Notes: generated by a model from the letters alone, not told the origin. A DNA stretch of 64,000 bases from Platanthera guangdongensis (GCA_039583875.1 CM077150.1:188112375-188176374), one strand, 5' to 3'. Shown: positions 11,694-22,984, numbered from the stretch's first letter. Numbers and translations: made by a program.

Positions 11694-12329
11694 TTGAGGG
11701 CCATCGCCATCAAGCTGGAGGAACCCATCTGCGAGGAGGTCAGGAAGCTCCTGGAGGCCGACTTCATCTCAGAGATCCAGTATCCGGGCTGGATCTCCAA
11801 TATGGTAATGGTTAAGAAAGGGGGTGGGAAATGGCGAATGTGTATTGACTTCTCTTTGTTAAATAAATCATGCCCTAAGGATTGCTACCCCCTGCCTCGG
11901 ATCGACGCGCTAGTTGATTCAGCTGTCGGTTTTTCTATTATGAGCTTTTTGGATGCTTTTTCAGGTTATCACCAGATCCGAATGCACCCTCTCGATGTCA
12001 AGGATGTTTCCTTCATCACGAGGGAGGGATGCTTCAGTTATAAGATGATGCCCTTTGGGTTGAATAACGCAGGGGCTATATACCAGCGCATGATGGATCG
12101 GGTCTTCCGAGATCAAAGGGGGAGAAACTTGGAGGTCTATGTAGACGACCTGATGATCAAGAGCAAGTGTGTGGATTCGCACCTGCAGGATCTAGAAGAA
12201 ACGTTCGCCACCCTACGGAGATTCAAGATGAGGCTGAACCCCTTGAAGTGTGTCTTTGGGGCCAGCCGCGGGAAGTTCCTTGGGCATCTCTTGACTCCGA
12301 CAGGGGTAGAGCCCAACCGGACAAGGTGA
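11694..12329 (+). pseudogene. Tat reverse transcriptase
   Basis: All core blocks are visible: WISNMVMVKK, WRMCIDFSLLNK, FLDAFSGYHQI, MMPFGLNNA and the catalytic VYVDDLMIKS at about 12138-12160, then GKFLGHLLT. The frame is lost at about 12320 by a single-base shift into the frame that carries RNase H. It would copy element RNA into DNA in cytoplasmic particles. The piece is unlikely to be functional because precursor production is broken up- and downstream. Confidence 0.9.
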
Positions 12330-12379
12330 AGACCATCCTAGATTTGGGATCACCTCGCGATGCCAAGGAGGTCTAGCGC

Positions 12380-13330
12380 TTGACAGGCAAATTGGCTGGG
12401 CTAAGTAGGTTCCTCTCCAGGTCAGGGGACAAGTGTTCTTCATTCTTCAAGGTGCTGCGAGGGAACCAAAGGTTTGAGTGGACCGCCAAGTGCGAAGAAG
12501 CCTTCCAAGGGCTGAAGAGACAACTCTCTCAGGCTCCTCTGCTTCAAAGCCCAAAAGAAGGGGAGGACTTGACCTTGTACCTTGGAGTAGGAGCTGAGGC
12601 GGTGAGCTCCGTTCTATTAAGGGAAGAGGGAAAGAAGCAACTGCCAATCTACTACATCAGCCGAATCTTGAAGAAGGCAGAGCTCCGCTACCCCATCCTC
12701 GAAAAGTTGGCTTACACTTTGCTCGTCTCGGTAAGGAAGCTCCGGTCGTATTTTCAAGCGCACTCGGTTAGGGTGGTGACCAACCATCCTCTTCGCAAGT
12801 TCTTTGAAGGGGTAGAGCACTCGGGAAGATTTGCCAAGTGGTCCATCGAATTAAGCGAGTTCGACATCTCTTTCGTTCCGAGACTCTCCATTAAGGCGCA
12901 AGCGGTGGCGGACTTTCTGGCGGACTATGTTGTTGAAGTCGAGGAGGGGGAGCCGCAGCCACAGGAAGCGTGGAAGATGATGGTTGATGGGGCCTCGGGA
13001 AAGCTTTCCCTCGGGGGAGGAGTGGTGCTGATAAGCCCTCAGGGAGTTGCGATAGAGCAGGCGGTGGCTTACCACTTTCCGGTGACCAACAACCAAGCAG
13101 AGTATGACGCCGTGATCGCCAGCCTTCGCTTGGCAAAGGAACTTGAGATCCAGGACATGGAGGCCTTCACTGACTCGATGGTAGTAGCGTCGCAGATCCG
13201 AGGAGAGTTTGAAGCTCGGGAGCCTACCCTCATAAAATAACTATCCAACGTAAGGACGATCATTGGTGGGTTCCGATCATTCTCAATCCAGCATGTCCCC
13301 AGGGAGGAGAGCGCGGCTGCCGATCGATTG
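12380..13330 (+). pseudogene. Tat tandem RNase H domains (retroviral-type plus archaeal-type)
   Basis: The first domain follows reverse transcriptase: FEWTAKCEEAF, LYLGVGAEAVSSVLL, YPILEKLAYTLL and VVTNHPL. The second starts with MVDGASGKLSLGGGVVL, then NNQAEYDAVIASLRLAKEL, FTDSMVVASQIRGEF and, after a TAA at 13238, QHVPREESAAADRLAKF. This second unit is the archaeal-type RNase H, and the tandem pair identifies the Tat lineage. In the first domain several acidic positions look substituted (LGVGAEA where DASxxA is usual), in line with reports that the native domain decays when the second takes over. Confidence 0.85.
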
Positions 13331-13459
13331 GCGAAGTTTGGACCTTGGGGAGGAGGGACCCTGACTGAACTTTTTTGGCCAGCAATCGAGGAAGGGGAGT
13401 TGATGGAGGTAAGTCGGCGATCCTCGTGGGTGGACCCGTTGGTGACCTTCCTGACCACT

Positions 13460-14643
13460 GGCAGGCTGATAGAGGAGGTTAAGGATGCAAAGAGCTTCAA
13501 GCGCAAGGTAGCTCATTACCTGATGATGGAAGGGGGTTGCATCGTAAGATGTTGTCAGGGCTCTTGGAAAGATGTGTATCCGAAGAAGAGGTCCCAAGGA
13601 TCCTGGGGGAGGTACACTCGGGCGAGTGCGGCAGCCACTCGGGAGGAAGGACATCGAAGGCAATGGTAATAAGGCAGGGGTACTTCTGGCATACCCTGAG
13701 AAAGGATGCAGGAGAGTTCAAAGAGGTGCCAAAAGTGCCAGCTGTACGCCCCCCTCCAACTCTTGCCTGCTCAAAGACTTAGAAGCATAACATCGCCATG
13801 GCCTTTCGCCATCTGGGGGATGGACTTGGTCGGGCCTTTCCCTCCGGCCAGTGGGCAGAGGAGGTTTCTCCTGGTCATGGTCGACTACTTTTCCAAGTGG
13901 CTGGAGGTTAAGTCCTTGGCCAAAGTCACCTCGCAAGTCATAAGAAACTTCGTATGGGGGGAGATCATATGCATGCACGGGCTGCCTCAAGCGATAGTGA
14001 CAGATAACGATCCCCAGTTTGCCAGTGAAGAGTTCATCAGCTTCTGCGCCCAGCTGGAGATAGATCTCAGATTTGCCTCTGTCCACCACCCCCGGAGCAA
14101 CGGCGAGGTGGAAGCGGCAAACAAAATTATTGTGAACCTACTCAAGAAAAAGTGGAGAACTTGAGAGCAAATTGGGTGGAGCAGCTCCCCTCGGTCCTGT
14201 GGGCCTTGCGAACGACCCCGAACACGGCCACTAGCGAGACCCCCTTCAAGCTTTTTCACGGGTGTGAGGCGGTCTTGCCAGTGGAGTTCGAGGTTCGGTC
14301 CCCGCGGGTCTCAGCCGCGGGTGAAGGAGATGAGACTTGGAGGTTGGAGAACGAGGAGGGGTTACGCCTCTCGCTAGATATGGTGGAAGAGCTGCGGGAC
14401 GTGGCAGCCATCAGGCAAGAAGAGATCAAGCGGCAGATGGCCAAGTATTTCGATAAGCATATCAGGGTCAAGCAGTTCGCCGAAGGAGATCTGGTGCTGA
14501 AAAAGGTTAACGCGGCAGGAAGGTCGGCCCCCGTGGGCAAGCTCAACCAGAACTGGGAAGGGCCTTACATAGTGAAGGAGGTCCTTGGAACAGGAGGTTA
14601 CTACCTCCAGGACGTGGAGGGGAGGACCTTAAGCCACACCTGA
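13460..14643 (+). pseudogene. Tat integrase
   Basis: The zinc-binding N-terminus is scattered over frames at about 13540-13760. The catalytic core is clear from 13790: WGMDLVGPFPPASGQ (first Asp), VTDNDPQFASEEF (second Asp) and SNGEVEAANKII (Glu), then the C-terminal region with LWALRTTPNTATSETPF and KLNQNWEGPYIVKEV. A TGA at about 14161 interrupts it. Integrase would insert the DNA copy into the chromosome; this copy is broken. Confidence 0.88.
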
Positions 14644-14794
14644 AGCAGCGATGACCTAAAACGCTTCTACCCATGAGAGGGGGAAGGTGTAATTATGTAT
14701 CCAAAATCAAGCTTGTTATACTACATCAATTAACTTGTTTTCCTCTTGCCTATTGTGAAATTCTTATAATAGGATGTAATTATGTGTTTTGCAA

Positions 14795-15332
14795 CACCCC
14801 GAGCTAGGCTCGGCCCCAGGTAGACCCGCTGCGCAGGCTCTCATCTAGCTGGCAGGTCCGAAGGCTCGCCTGTGGGGGATAGGTCTTGTTTATGGAAACT
14901 TCATCGACACCCCGAGCTAGGCTCGGCCCCAGGTAGACCCGCTGCGTAGGCTCTCATCTAGCTGGCAGGTCCGAAGGCTCTCCTGTGGGGGATAGGTCTT
15001 ATTTGTGGAAACTTCATCGACACCCCGAGCTAGGCTTGGCCCCAGGTAGACCCGCTGCGCAGGCTCTCATCTAGCTGGCAAGTATGAAGGCTCGCCTGTG
15101 GGGGATAAGTCTTGTTTGTGGAAACTCCATCGATACCCCGAGCTGGGCTCGGCCCCAGGTAGACCCGCTGCGCAGACTCTCATCTAGCTGGCAGGTCCGA
15201 AGGCTCGCCTGTGGGGGATAGGTCCTGTTTGTGGAAACTCCATCGACAACCCGAGTTAGGCTCAGCCCTAGGTAGACCCGCTGCGCAGGCTCTCATCTAG
15301 CTGGCAGGTCCGAATGCTCACCTGTGGGAGAG
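14795..15332 (+). repeat. Tat 3' tandem array, five copies of 113 bp
   Basis: Copies begin with CACCCCGAGCTAGGCTCGG at 14795, 14908 and 15021, with CCCCGAGCTGGGCTCGG at 15134 and a decayed start at 15247; the period is exactly 113 bp. Each ends near CCTGTGGGGGATAGGTC. The array begins about 150 bp after integrase, a place where Tat elements commonly carry short tandem arrays that can seed satellites. Confidence 0.92.
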
Positions 15333-15955
15333 ACGTTTTTGATACTTGAAGACACTTCGACTCGAATGTTCTGAGCGGGGGAGGAAACGCATCCGAAACA
15401 CGGAATGAAGAGAGGTAGAATCCCTTCAGGGAGGAGAGGTCTCGGCCGGGAAGAGGTCTCGGCCAGAGGAGGTCTCGGCCGGGAGGTCTCCGCCAAGGGG
15501 ATCTCGCCAAAGGAAGTTCCCGACGGGAAGGCTCCTGACAACGGATCCTTGGTCAGACAGTAGGAAGTACTAGGAAGAAGGCTCGGCCAGTTTGCGCAAG
15601 GTAAAGAGGGACGATCCCCCTTAAAAGGCCTACAGGCGACGTTCCCGGCAGACGGTTCTCGGCAGAACACAGAAACGGGACGTCTAAGCCCTGGGCTTTC
15701 TCGATAGGTTCCCGCCTATCCATCTCTAAGGGAGACAACCCTAGAGGGGATAAGGGCCTCGGCGGAAGCATGCTTGAGTGGCATTCGGCTTCTACAGATA
15801 TCTACTCAAAACACTTATAACATATTTACAACGCAAAAGAAAAAAGAGGACATACCAACATTTACAGGATTTACGATATGTTTACTCAAGATACAATTAC
15901 AAGTTTAGAGCATCTCTCTCATTACAACCAAAAAGGAAAAAAGGAGGGGGGGACT
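15333..15955 (+). other. Tat spacer between the tandem array and antisense gene B
   Basis: GC-rich, with repeated GAGGTCTCGGCC words around 15440-15490, then an AT-rich stretch from about 15790. No plus-strand gene is visible. On the minus strand this would be the 3' untranslated region and terminator of gene B. Confidence 0.5.
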
Positions 15956-18030
15956 TCAGGGAGACGCGCTGTATCCCGCCGAGCTCTCGCTTGAACTCCC
16001 GCGAGAGCTCTCGCCTGAGCCCTCCCCGGATGTCTCGCCAGCCGCATCAGAGGATTTCGGGACATCCGAGGGCGGGGAATCGGGCGCGCCTGGGGGCTTC
16101 TGGATGGGCTCGAAGAAGCAAGGGACGAGCTGGCGAGCGGTGATGGACTTGCCACGCCCGACCAAGCAGCCTACGTCTCGCAGCGTGTCCATGGTCAGCT
16201 TGACTGTCGCTTGAGCATTGGCCTGTAGGAGCTTGTCGATGTCGTATTTTGAGTAGTGGCGGCTCCTCAGCCTTTCGTCCAGCGAAGGAGGAGGCGGGAC
16301 CGCAGTTGCCTCCATGCGCCGGAGCTGGTCCCTCAGCAGGACATTCTTGTATCGTACCTGGGATAGCTCCGCGCGAAGCGCCACAGCCTGAGCGGAGTCC
16401 TGCGTAACGAGAGGTTTGCATGGGAGGAAAGGTCGAAATCTACGGTGGCGTGAGCAAATGTCGCGAAAGGTCTCACTTACCTCTTCCGTCGGGCGCAAGG
16501 ACAGCAGTTGCTTAGCATCTGCCAGCTCTATCTTCAGGGCAGCCGCCTGAGCCACCGCCTCCTCCCTTGCCTTGAGCATGTCTTGAAAGTTACGGTCGAT
16601 AGTGATACTTCGACGCGCGCACATGTGCGCAAGCTCGGTCCCGCGCATCAGGACCCGAGTGGAGTGGTAGGTCAGGAGCCGGGTGGACATTTTATCGTAG
16701 AGGTCGGTGTTCTCCCGGCTGTAAAGGCTGTATCCCAAGGAGAAGGCCTCGCTGGTGACTTGCTCTCGCTCCGCCCAGCTGGGTAGAAGAGACGAGATCG
16801 ATACCCTGTTGGTCTCAGGGTCCCACTGAAGCATCGGTTTATTTTCCGCATCGAGGCACTTCTGTCAAGAGCAAAATTTTGATGCCCCCTCGGCACCTCC
16901 TTGGGGGGAGACTGAGTGGAGGTCTCGGCGGCGGCCCCCTCGCCACGAGCCTTGCTTACGGCCGGAGGGTTCTTGGCAGGTGCCCCGACGCCACTCCTGG
17001 TAGTAGCAATCTCGCTGGCAGCCTGCAGGATTTCTTCAAAGGAACGGCCTGGAGTGGGAGGTCGGGAGGGCGGAACTGCTACGACTTTCCCCTTGTCATC
17101 TGCGGTTGTTTTGGGTCTCTTCAGCGCTTGGGACAAAGGGAAGCTGAGCTTCCACTTCCCGGCGCCGGTCGGGGGAAGTGGGGCCGGCTTGTCCAGACAA
17201 TCTTGGGTCGCGGACTTCGTGAGAGCCAGCGGATCTCTCGCGCCCTGGCTCTCGGCACCCTGAGTCTCGACAAAGGGTTGGCGCAGGGGGATCTCGCTCT
17301 CTCTTGCAAAGGCGACAACACTCAGCACTAAATCTTAAAATAGGGAATAGCGAGTCAAAGGCGAGACCATACCTTCGCCCGGGGGCACGGGGAGGAGCGA
17401 ATCGACGCCCCGCCGGAGGAATTGGATGTCGAAATCCTTAGTTCCGAAGAACTCAAGGAGGGCGCTCTCATGCGAGCCCAGGGAGGGAGGCTTATAAGCG
17501 GCATCCTCGTACTGAATGGGCGCGAGAGGAACGTTGCCAAAGTCGCCGGAAACGAAAACAAACTTCTCGCCCCAGTGATGGTGCTTATTGGCGAGACCGG
17601 TGGTCTTGAGCAGCTGCCCCGAGAAGAAGACCACCCCTCCCTTAGCGCGGAAGGTAAACAGCTTCCGGAAGATGGGGAGGCTGAACTCGATCCTCTCGGA
17701 TCGCATGTAGCAGATGAACGCCACAAGAATTGCGACCGAGTTAGGATTCAGCTGCGCAGGAACCACTCCATAATACCGGAGGGCCTGGCGCATCTCTGGC
17801 CAGAGGGGGAGGCGAAAGCCCACCTCGAAGTGCTCAAGGGGAATGGCAAGCTTCCCCTCCCCTGCGCTGTTCACCCTGTCACGATTGCTAGGGTTTCGCA
17901 TGGTGAAGCCGACAGAAATGTAGCGGGACTTAGTCAGCTGGTACTCCTCCAGGGTTAGGCTGCAAAGGGGGAACTGGTGCTTTCAGAAGGCTTCTGCACA
18001 ATTGGAGCGTCCCTCATTTCCGCCCGGCAT
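15956..18030 (-). CDS. Antisense gene B in the Tat element: four-exon gene with a gypsy-type-transposon (PF04195-like) domain
   Basis: Minus-strand exons 18030-17373, 17300-16960, 16861-16481 and 16399-15956 are joined by introns of 72, 98 and 81 bp with GTATGG, GTAAGC and GTAAGTG donors and AG acceptors. Phases match at all three joins, and the total is 1824 nt, 608 codons with the stop. Exon 1 has the word LRYYGVVPAQLNPNSVAIL near residue 85-100, which from memory resembles Pfam 'putative gypsy type transposon' PF04195. Exons 3 and 4 carry heptad-rich helices that splicing joins into one coiled coil. The C-terminus is Ser/Gly-rich. A TGA at codon 16 is the only break; a Met at about residue 40 could serve instead. 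Molecular function is unknown. The start is chosen because it lies in frame and about 175 nt below a TATA box. Confidence 0.7.
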
Positions 18031-18204
18031 CGTGCTTATGGGATTGAGGACAAAATCTTAAGAAAAGAGGCGAGAGCGAAAGCTAAGCGAGAACGGGAGA
18101 AGGAAGCGGAAGCAAGTAGGAGTTCTCGGCAAGCCGCAAAAGCAACGAGGAAAACAACAAAGGTTCCAGATCGGAGAAATAAATACGGTGGGTGGACTGC
18201 CCCC

Positions 18205-18212
18205 TATTTATA
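18205..18212 (-). promoter_or_regulatory. TATA box of antisense gene B
   Basis: Reads CTATAAATAGGG on the minus strand, about 175 nt upstream of the gene B start codon, with no LTR nearby. This suggests gene B has its own internal promoter and does not depend on the element's LTR. Confidence 0.6.
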
Positions 18213-18523
18213 GAAAATCGTGATCGTAATGGCTGTTCCCAAAAAGGCGGCGGGGGTACAGCCGTCACGCCCTAAGTCGGCGACGCCTCATTTCCCGCCC
18301 AGGTTGACAGTGACCGACCGACAAATCTGATTAGCGCAGGCATTTTGAGATGACATGCGACAAGCGAATCTAGCGGAAGACGGAGTCACTATCGCCGAGC
18401 GAGAGCCAAATAAAAAATAATAATGATAATAATGACAAGTTATAAGTTAGACTGATAAGAAAACAACAGGATACATTGGGGAAGGGGAAGGCCGGGGGGT
18501 AAGAGAGGGTGAGACTTCGCGAA

Positions 18524-19890
18524 TCAATAAGGTTCCCACCACCATCGTCTTCGTTCTCGCCGCCTAGTCCTCGATGGCGCCATCGGGTTGAAATAGGACG
18601 ATAGGACGGTGCATCCTAGGTTGATTTGGCGGGTCTGGCCTCGGATCTGTGCGATACACCTCTCGGGAGAAGACTCGGTGGTAGGCCCACCTGACCGCTC
18701 CGTCTCGCCTAGGAAGTAGTCTCGCTGCAGAGCCTCCAGCCTCTGCTCCACCGATTTGCGGAACTCTCTAGCCGCAGAGCCACGGGCCCGCGCCCGCCGT
18801 ACAAGCTTCGACAAGACGGTCACAACCCTCTTCCCCCGCCTCTTAGCGCCTCCGACACCGTTCAAGATTTCCTCCATCTCGTCAGACGAAGGGAGGGGGG
18901 AGCTCTCGCCGTCCTCCCCCTTTGTGTCTTCATCGTCATCTTCATCTTCATCTTCTGCGTCAGCTCCCGACCGCGAGCCCGGATGCCTTAGCAAGAGAGT
19001 TCCATGGTCATGACGAGAGATAAGCAATGACTATAATAAGCATCTTGCATACCTGTAGTAGGGTGAGAACCGCCAGCCGACAGCAGGCGAGAAGGCCCGG
19101 ACCCCTCCTCAGTTCCATAAAGGAGGTGGAGTGGCTTTCCTCTCCCCGGGGGGTAGATTTTATGCGTGGTGATCCTGGCTTGGCCGGAAGCAGGGGGGAG
19201 TTGTCCTCTCCCGCGGGATGGCTGGCATCCTGGGGAGCTACGGCGGATTCAATATCCACTCCTCCCGCCGGTAGGATGGGACTAGCCACAGGGGCATACA
19301 AGTTAGCGGCCCTTGCTTCGTTTTCCCGGGTGGCGAGACCCGTTTTTGCGGAAGCTGGTGCTGCGGGAAGTCAATTCAGCAATCTGAGACTGAGTTAGGA
19401 GTGATAGGGTGGAAAAGATACCTGCAGTTCTGGGGGGGGGGTCAGCCAGAGGAGCGACCTCCGAGACCCGCAGTTGATTCTCTGGAGGACGAGATGACAA
19501 GTCCGAGGGCTCCTGCGGGGACCTGACGTCGCCATCTTGGGCCATTTCCTGCGAGAAGAACCGCGTCAGCTGCTAATCCTCTTGGGTAAACAGCTCGTGG
19601 TTTCGATGATCAGCAAGTCAGAGACATACCTTCAGCAGAGATGGATCATCCGCACGGCTTGGGGTTGGGGTAGGCCTGCCCCTGTTCTCGTGAGACAGTT
19701 CTCGCTGGACCACCTTTGCCCTCTTCTTCACTTTCTTCATCTTCTTTAGCTGAGAGGGCTCAGCGGCTGGTGACTTTCTCACCAGCCATGGGGCAACCAA
19801 AGCACTGTTAGCCTTGGCTCGCGCCTAGGCCGCATTGATACGGTCCTGGAGTTCTTGCAGGAGCGGTTTGTCAACTCGCTTGGAACACAT
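18524..19890 (-). pseudogene. Antisense gene A in the Tat element: second spliced minus-strand gene
   Basis: Exon 1 (19890-19630) starts at ATG, has a TAG at about codon 21 and ends at a GTATGT donor. Exon 2 (19548-19422) follows a TTCTCGCAG acceptor and ends at GTATCT. Exon 3 (19360-19053) follows CTTCCCGCAG and ends at GTATGC. Phases agree across exons 1 to 3. Exon 4 (from about 18986 to 18524) encodes a strongly acidic stretch, a basic stretch (GAKRRGKRV, RRARARGS) and a short helix, but its frame does not fit the best acceptor, so one indel is likely. The predicted protein is low in complexity and I recognise no domain. It may be a partner of gene B; this is inference from position only. 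Confidence 0.5.
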
Positions 19891-19958
19891 CGCAAAGACG
19901 TGCGAATCCAGACAAGAGACGGCAATTCGGGGGGAGACTTGCAACCGTCTATCAGCAC

Positions 19959-19966
19959 ATATATAT
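19959..19966 (-). promoter_or_regulatory. TATA box of antisense gene A
   Basis: Reads GGCTATATATATG on the minus strand, about 70 nt upstream of the gene A start codon. It is placed just inside the 3' LTR, so transcription would run away from that LTR, back through the element. Confidence 0.5.
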
Positions 19967-20063
19967 AGCCACGGCATGGCCCACCAAAAGATTCTCTTAT
20001 GATGACACGTGCTCAGCGAATATTTATGGGTTTGATGTGTCTTTTCGAGCGCAGAGCTAGCTC

Positions 20064-20080
20064 AAAAAGAGCGGGGATTA
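20064..20080 (+). promoter_or_regulatory. Polypurine tract of the Tat element
   Basis: AAAAAGAGCGGGGATT lies directly before the 3' LTR start. It would prime plus-strand DNA synthesis. Confidence 0.7.
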
Positions 20081-20797
20081 TGTACAACCCCATATTTGCT
20101 GAGTGGGACCCGGAGGCACCAACGGTCAGGATTGTACTAGCTTCGGGCTAGCTTCGGGCTAGCTTCGGGCTTCATACCGAAAGAGCTCCAGCCTTGGAGG
20201 AGCTCTCGCTCATAGGCGGGCGAGGTCGCTTGCGCCAAGACTTGGAGGAGCTCCCGCCCGTAGGGGGGTGAGATTATTCGCGCTAGGCCTCGGCCGAGAC
20301 TTGCCAAGTCCCGGGAGCAGGCGATAAGGCATTGAGTGGAAGCGGGAAGGTTCTCGTCTCAGGGTTCTCGCCGAGTGGGGCCTAGGGACTGGGGTAAAAT
20401 TACCTAATTACCTTCAGGTGAAATTACTCATATACCCCTAGTGGCTGCATTTAGTACTTCACAAACAGCGGGATTTGGCTATAAGCAGGTCAGCCAAGGG
20501 TATTTCAGTAATCTCAGGTCAGCAAAAGGCTATAAATAGATTCATAAGGGCTCCTTAGAAAGCAAGCTCTCATTATCCTCCAAATCTCTAGTGCTTTCTA
20601 AGGAGCTCCTAGCGCAGTTTTTGGCTTTGGAGGGGAAGCTCTCAGAGATCTTCCGGGTGTGAGGGGGACCTCCCTGCTGAGGCTTTGGGTCAGTCTTAGG
20701 TCCTTTGCAACTAGTCAAGGGTCAGGGCTCGAGAGAAGTAGGTGTTGGCTGCACCCCTGTTTTTGAACTCCCGTTGAGGTCAATTTTGACTTCAACA
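20081..20797 (+). repeat. 3' LTR of the Tat element
   Basis: Starts TGTACAACCCCATATT and ends GACTTCAACA, matching the 5' LTR. Substitutions and small indels are spread along the length, so the pair is not young. Followed by GGATACACGG. Confidence 0.9.
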
Positions 20798-21675
20798 GGA
20801 TACACGGATATCCAATACCCGTAGAAACTCCTTTGGTTTGCCTATTTATACGCAACTAGGGGCAACGGGTAGGTGATTCACTTTGATCCCAAACTGTAGA
20901 AATTCACCGCGACAGAATTCAACGACTGGAAGTTGAATACCCAGTTTGGGATGAAGTATCTGAATGTGTTCTCCACAGTTCAGTCCGACCGTGCTGAAGT
21001 TTCTGGGACTGATGACGAAGCTCAGTGGGTCCACGATGAGGACTTCTGCCGCGACTACCTGTTGAACTGTCTGTCCTCCAGCCTAGCAAAGACGTACATC
21101 AAGATGAAGACTGTCAAGGAAATCTGGGAGGCACTGGAGGAGCACTTCAGGCAAGAGGAAGATCTATCCAAGGCGTACATGGTGGATAAATTTCATTCCT
21201 TCATGTTCGACGAGGAGAAGACGATTCTCCCTCAGGTATCGGAGTTTGAAGATTTAGTAGATTCTTTATATTGTGAGAATATTTCCCTGCCAGACAACTT
21301 TGTTGCTGGCACGATCATTAATAAGTTGCCATCTACATGGTACAACTTTAAAACTGAATTGTACCGCAAGAAGATGCAGGTCGGTCTTAATGATCTCAAG
21401 CGATTTATTCACATTGAGGATGAAAATAGGACTCGACACGCTTTAGAAACTATTGACAAGCAGAAGGCTGCGACTAACATGGTCCTCAATTCTAAACGCG
21501 TGCCGAACCCTAAGAGGACCAGACCCTCTCATGGTAGCTCCCAAGTTACAGGCTCTAACAAACACACTAGAAAGTTCAAGGGCAAGTGTTTTAACTGCAA
21601 TAAGTGGGGGCATAACGCATCTGATTGCAGACTCCCTAAACAGGAAAGAACCAAAGCACCACAGGATGACAACCA
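20798..21675 (+). pseudogene. gag: Ty1-copia gag fragment
   Basis: A coding stretch with the copia gag core: FNDWKLNTQFG, IWEALEEHFRQEEDLSKAYMVDKF, LPSTWYNFKTELY and a zinc knuckle CFNCNKWGHNASDC near 21590. The frame is open from about 20895 to the breakpoint at 21675. There it runs into a reversed Tekay LTR and codes nonsense until 21904. This gag is of a different type from SIRE-A gag. I cannot tell whether it belongs to the SIRE-C element on the far side of the LTR or to another copia lineage. No LTR or primer site precedes it; it abuts the Tat LTR. Confidence 0.75.
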
Positions 21676-22550
21676 AAGCAGCACCTGCAAGCAACAAACC
21701 ACCGCACGGTGGCAAACAAAAGCAATGGTCAGCAATGCTGACCAAATTATAACGATCCCGCCCCCAATTCAGGGAGGTGATGCTCCTTCCCTGCATTTTA
21801 TTAGCACAACCAAGCAATATATAAATACATTGCATCACAGGCGTTGGCACGTACGGCTACACGCCCCGTGCTCTCAGGGCACATTCTCGGTGATCACGGT
21901 CTAAGTCCGCCGACTCACCACCATCCCCAGGACGGCAATATCTCGTGAGCATTTGAGTCTTCTAGGCAGAAGTTATGACACTTAAAATCATCAACAGCCT
22001 ATAAGCATAAGTCATGACACTTAAAATCATCGACAGCTAAAGACCCGACCTTTATGCCCTCGGCATAGAGCAAGAACGGTTCCACTCAACCCGTTGCTCA
22101 CTTGCCATGACATTTAAAATCATCGGCACGAGTTAAATTTCCCCGAATCCCGTGAATCGAACTTACAATAATACATAACCCAGTTATGTACAAGTTGGCT
22201 CCCAGGCCACCAAAACGGCAGAATCACTCATCCGCCCAGTTTTTCGGGTGCGCCTTGGAGTTAATCCCCAAAGCTCCCTGTTGCAATCTACCTCGTAGAA
22301 AATCCGAAAAACAACATTCGCACGGAGTCTTCTCCGGCCATTTATGCAATGCAACATCACTGATCCAGACCAACTTGTCTGGGTAGGCTTCACACATCAT
22401 GTCTATGTCCGTTCTCGAATACAGACTCTAAACAACGGGGACTTTACATATCTACCCGAAGGAACGCCTCAAACTCACCGCAAACTCGCGAGAGCGGGCT
22501 TCCTATGCAAAAGAAGTAGAGCTTCACATGCTCAAGTAGAGAATCATTAC

Positions 22551-22574
22551 CCTAGCATTCTTCCTTGGCGGCAT
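22551..22574 (-). CDS. LTR micro-exon (8 codons, MPPRKNAR) in the truncated Tekay LTR
   Basis: An ATG followed by seven codons ends AGG at a GTAATGATT donor. Equivalent 24 bp exons exist in T1 (MAPKRTAR) and T2 (MAQKHTTR). Start, length, phase and donor are kept while internal residues differ, which is what a selected coding exon would show. The matching acceptor is lost with the rest of the element. Confidence 0.65.
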
Positions 22575-22984
22575 GGAAATGTAAGCGGATGAAAAGCACC
22601 GCAATCTCCTTGCCTTCGTAGATCCGAAGTCGGCTCGCGATTTGGAGCTCTAAAACTCCTCCAAAGACTGGATCTAGACTTCTTCTTCCTCCATTGCTCT
22701 CCCCTCTCTCTAGGATTTAGACAGAGAACTTACGGCAGAAAATAATGGTTTTGTAATGCTTCTCTCGGGTATAACCCTTTTGGGATAACTACAGCCGTCG
22801 GATCCCACAAAAAGGGATGCACGGACACGATCCAGGTCTGACCTGGACAAATGGGGCTAAGCACTGCACAGTACACCAATAGGAGCAGTACACGTCCGCA
22901 TCAAAATAGTGTCGTAACATTTAGTCAACTCCCGCCAAAAACCCCCCGTTTCGACACTCCGTGTCGACAGAGTTAAACATGCCA

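Larger units (their letters stand above)
8322..20797 (+). mobile_element. Tat-lineage Ty3-gypsy retrotransposon, full length, decayed (12.5 kb)
   Basis: Two direct LTRs of 706 and 717 bp flank gag, an aspartic protease, reverse transcriptase, RNase H, a second archaeal-type RNase H and integrase. A 5 x 113 bp tandem array, a long antisense-coding region, and a polypurine tract follow. The second RNase H and the long 3' region with tandem repeats and extra ORFs are hallmarks of the Tat group (Retand, Ogre and RIRE2 relatives). The gag-pol frame is broken many times. LTRs differ at many places (roughly 5-7% by eye), so the insertion is fairly old. Flanking GGATA lies at 8313-8317 and 20798-20802, the left copy four bases away from the LTR. 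Confidence 0.92.

Noticed and set aside
16862..16896. A 35 bp intron 2 in antisense gene B using the GTGCCG donor
   Set aside because: Too short for plant splicing; the GTAAGC donor at 16959 gives a 98 bp intron with correct phase.
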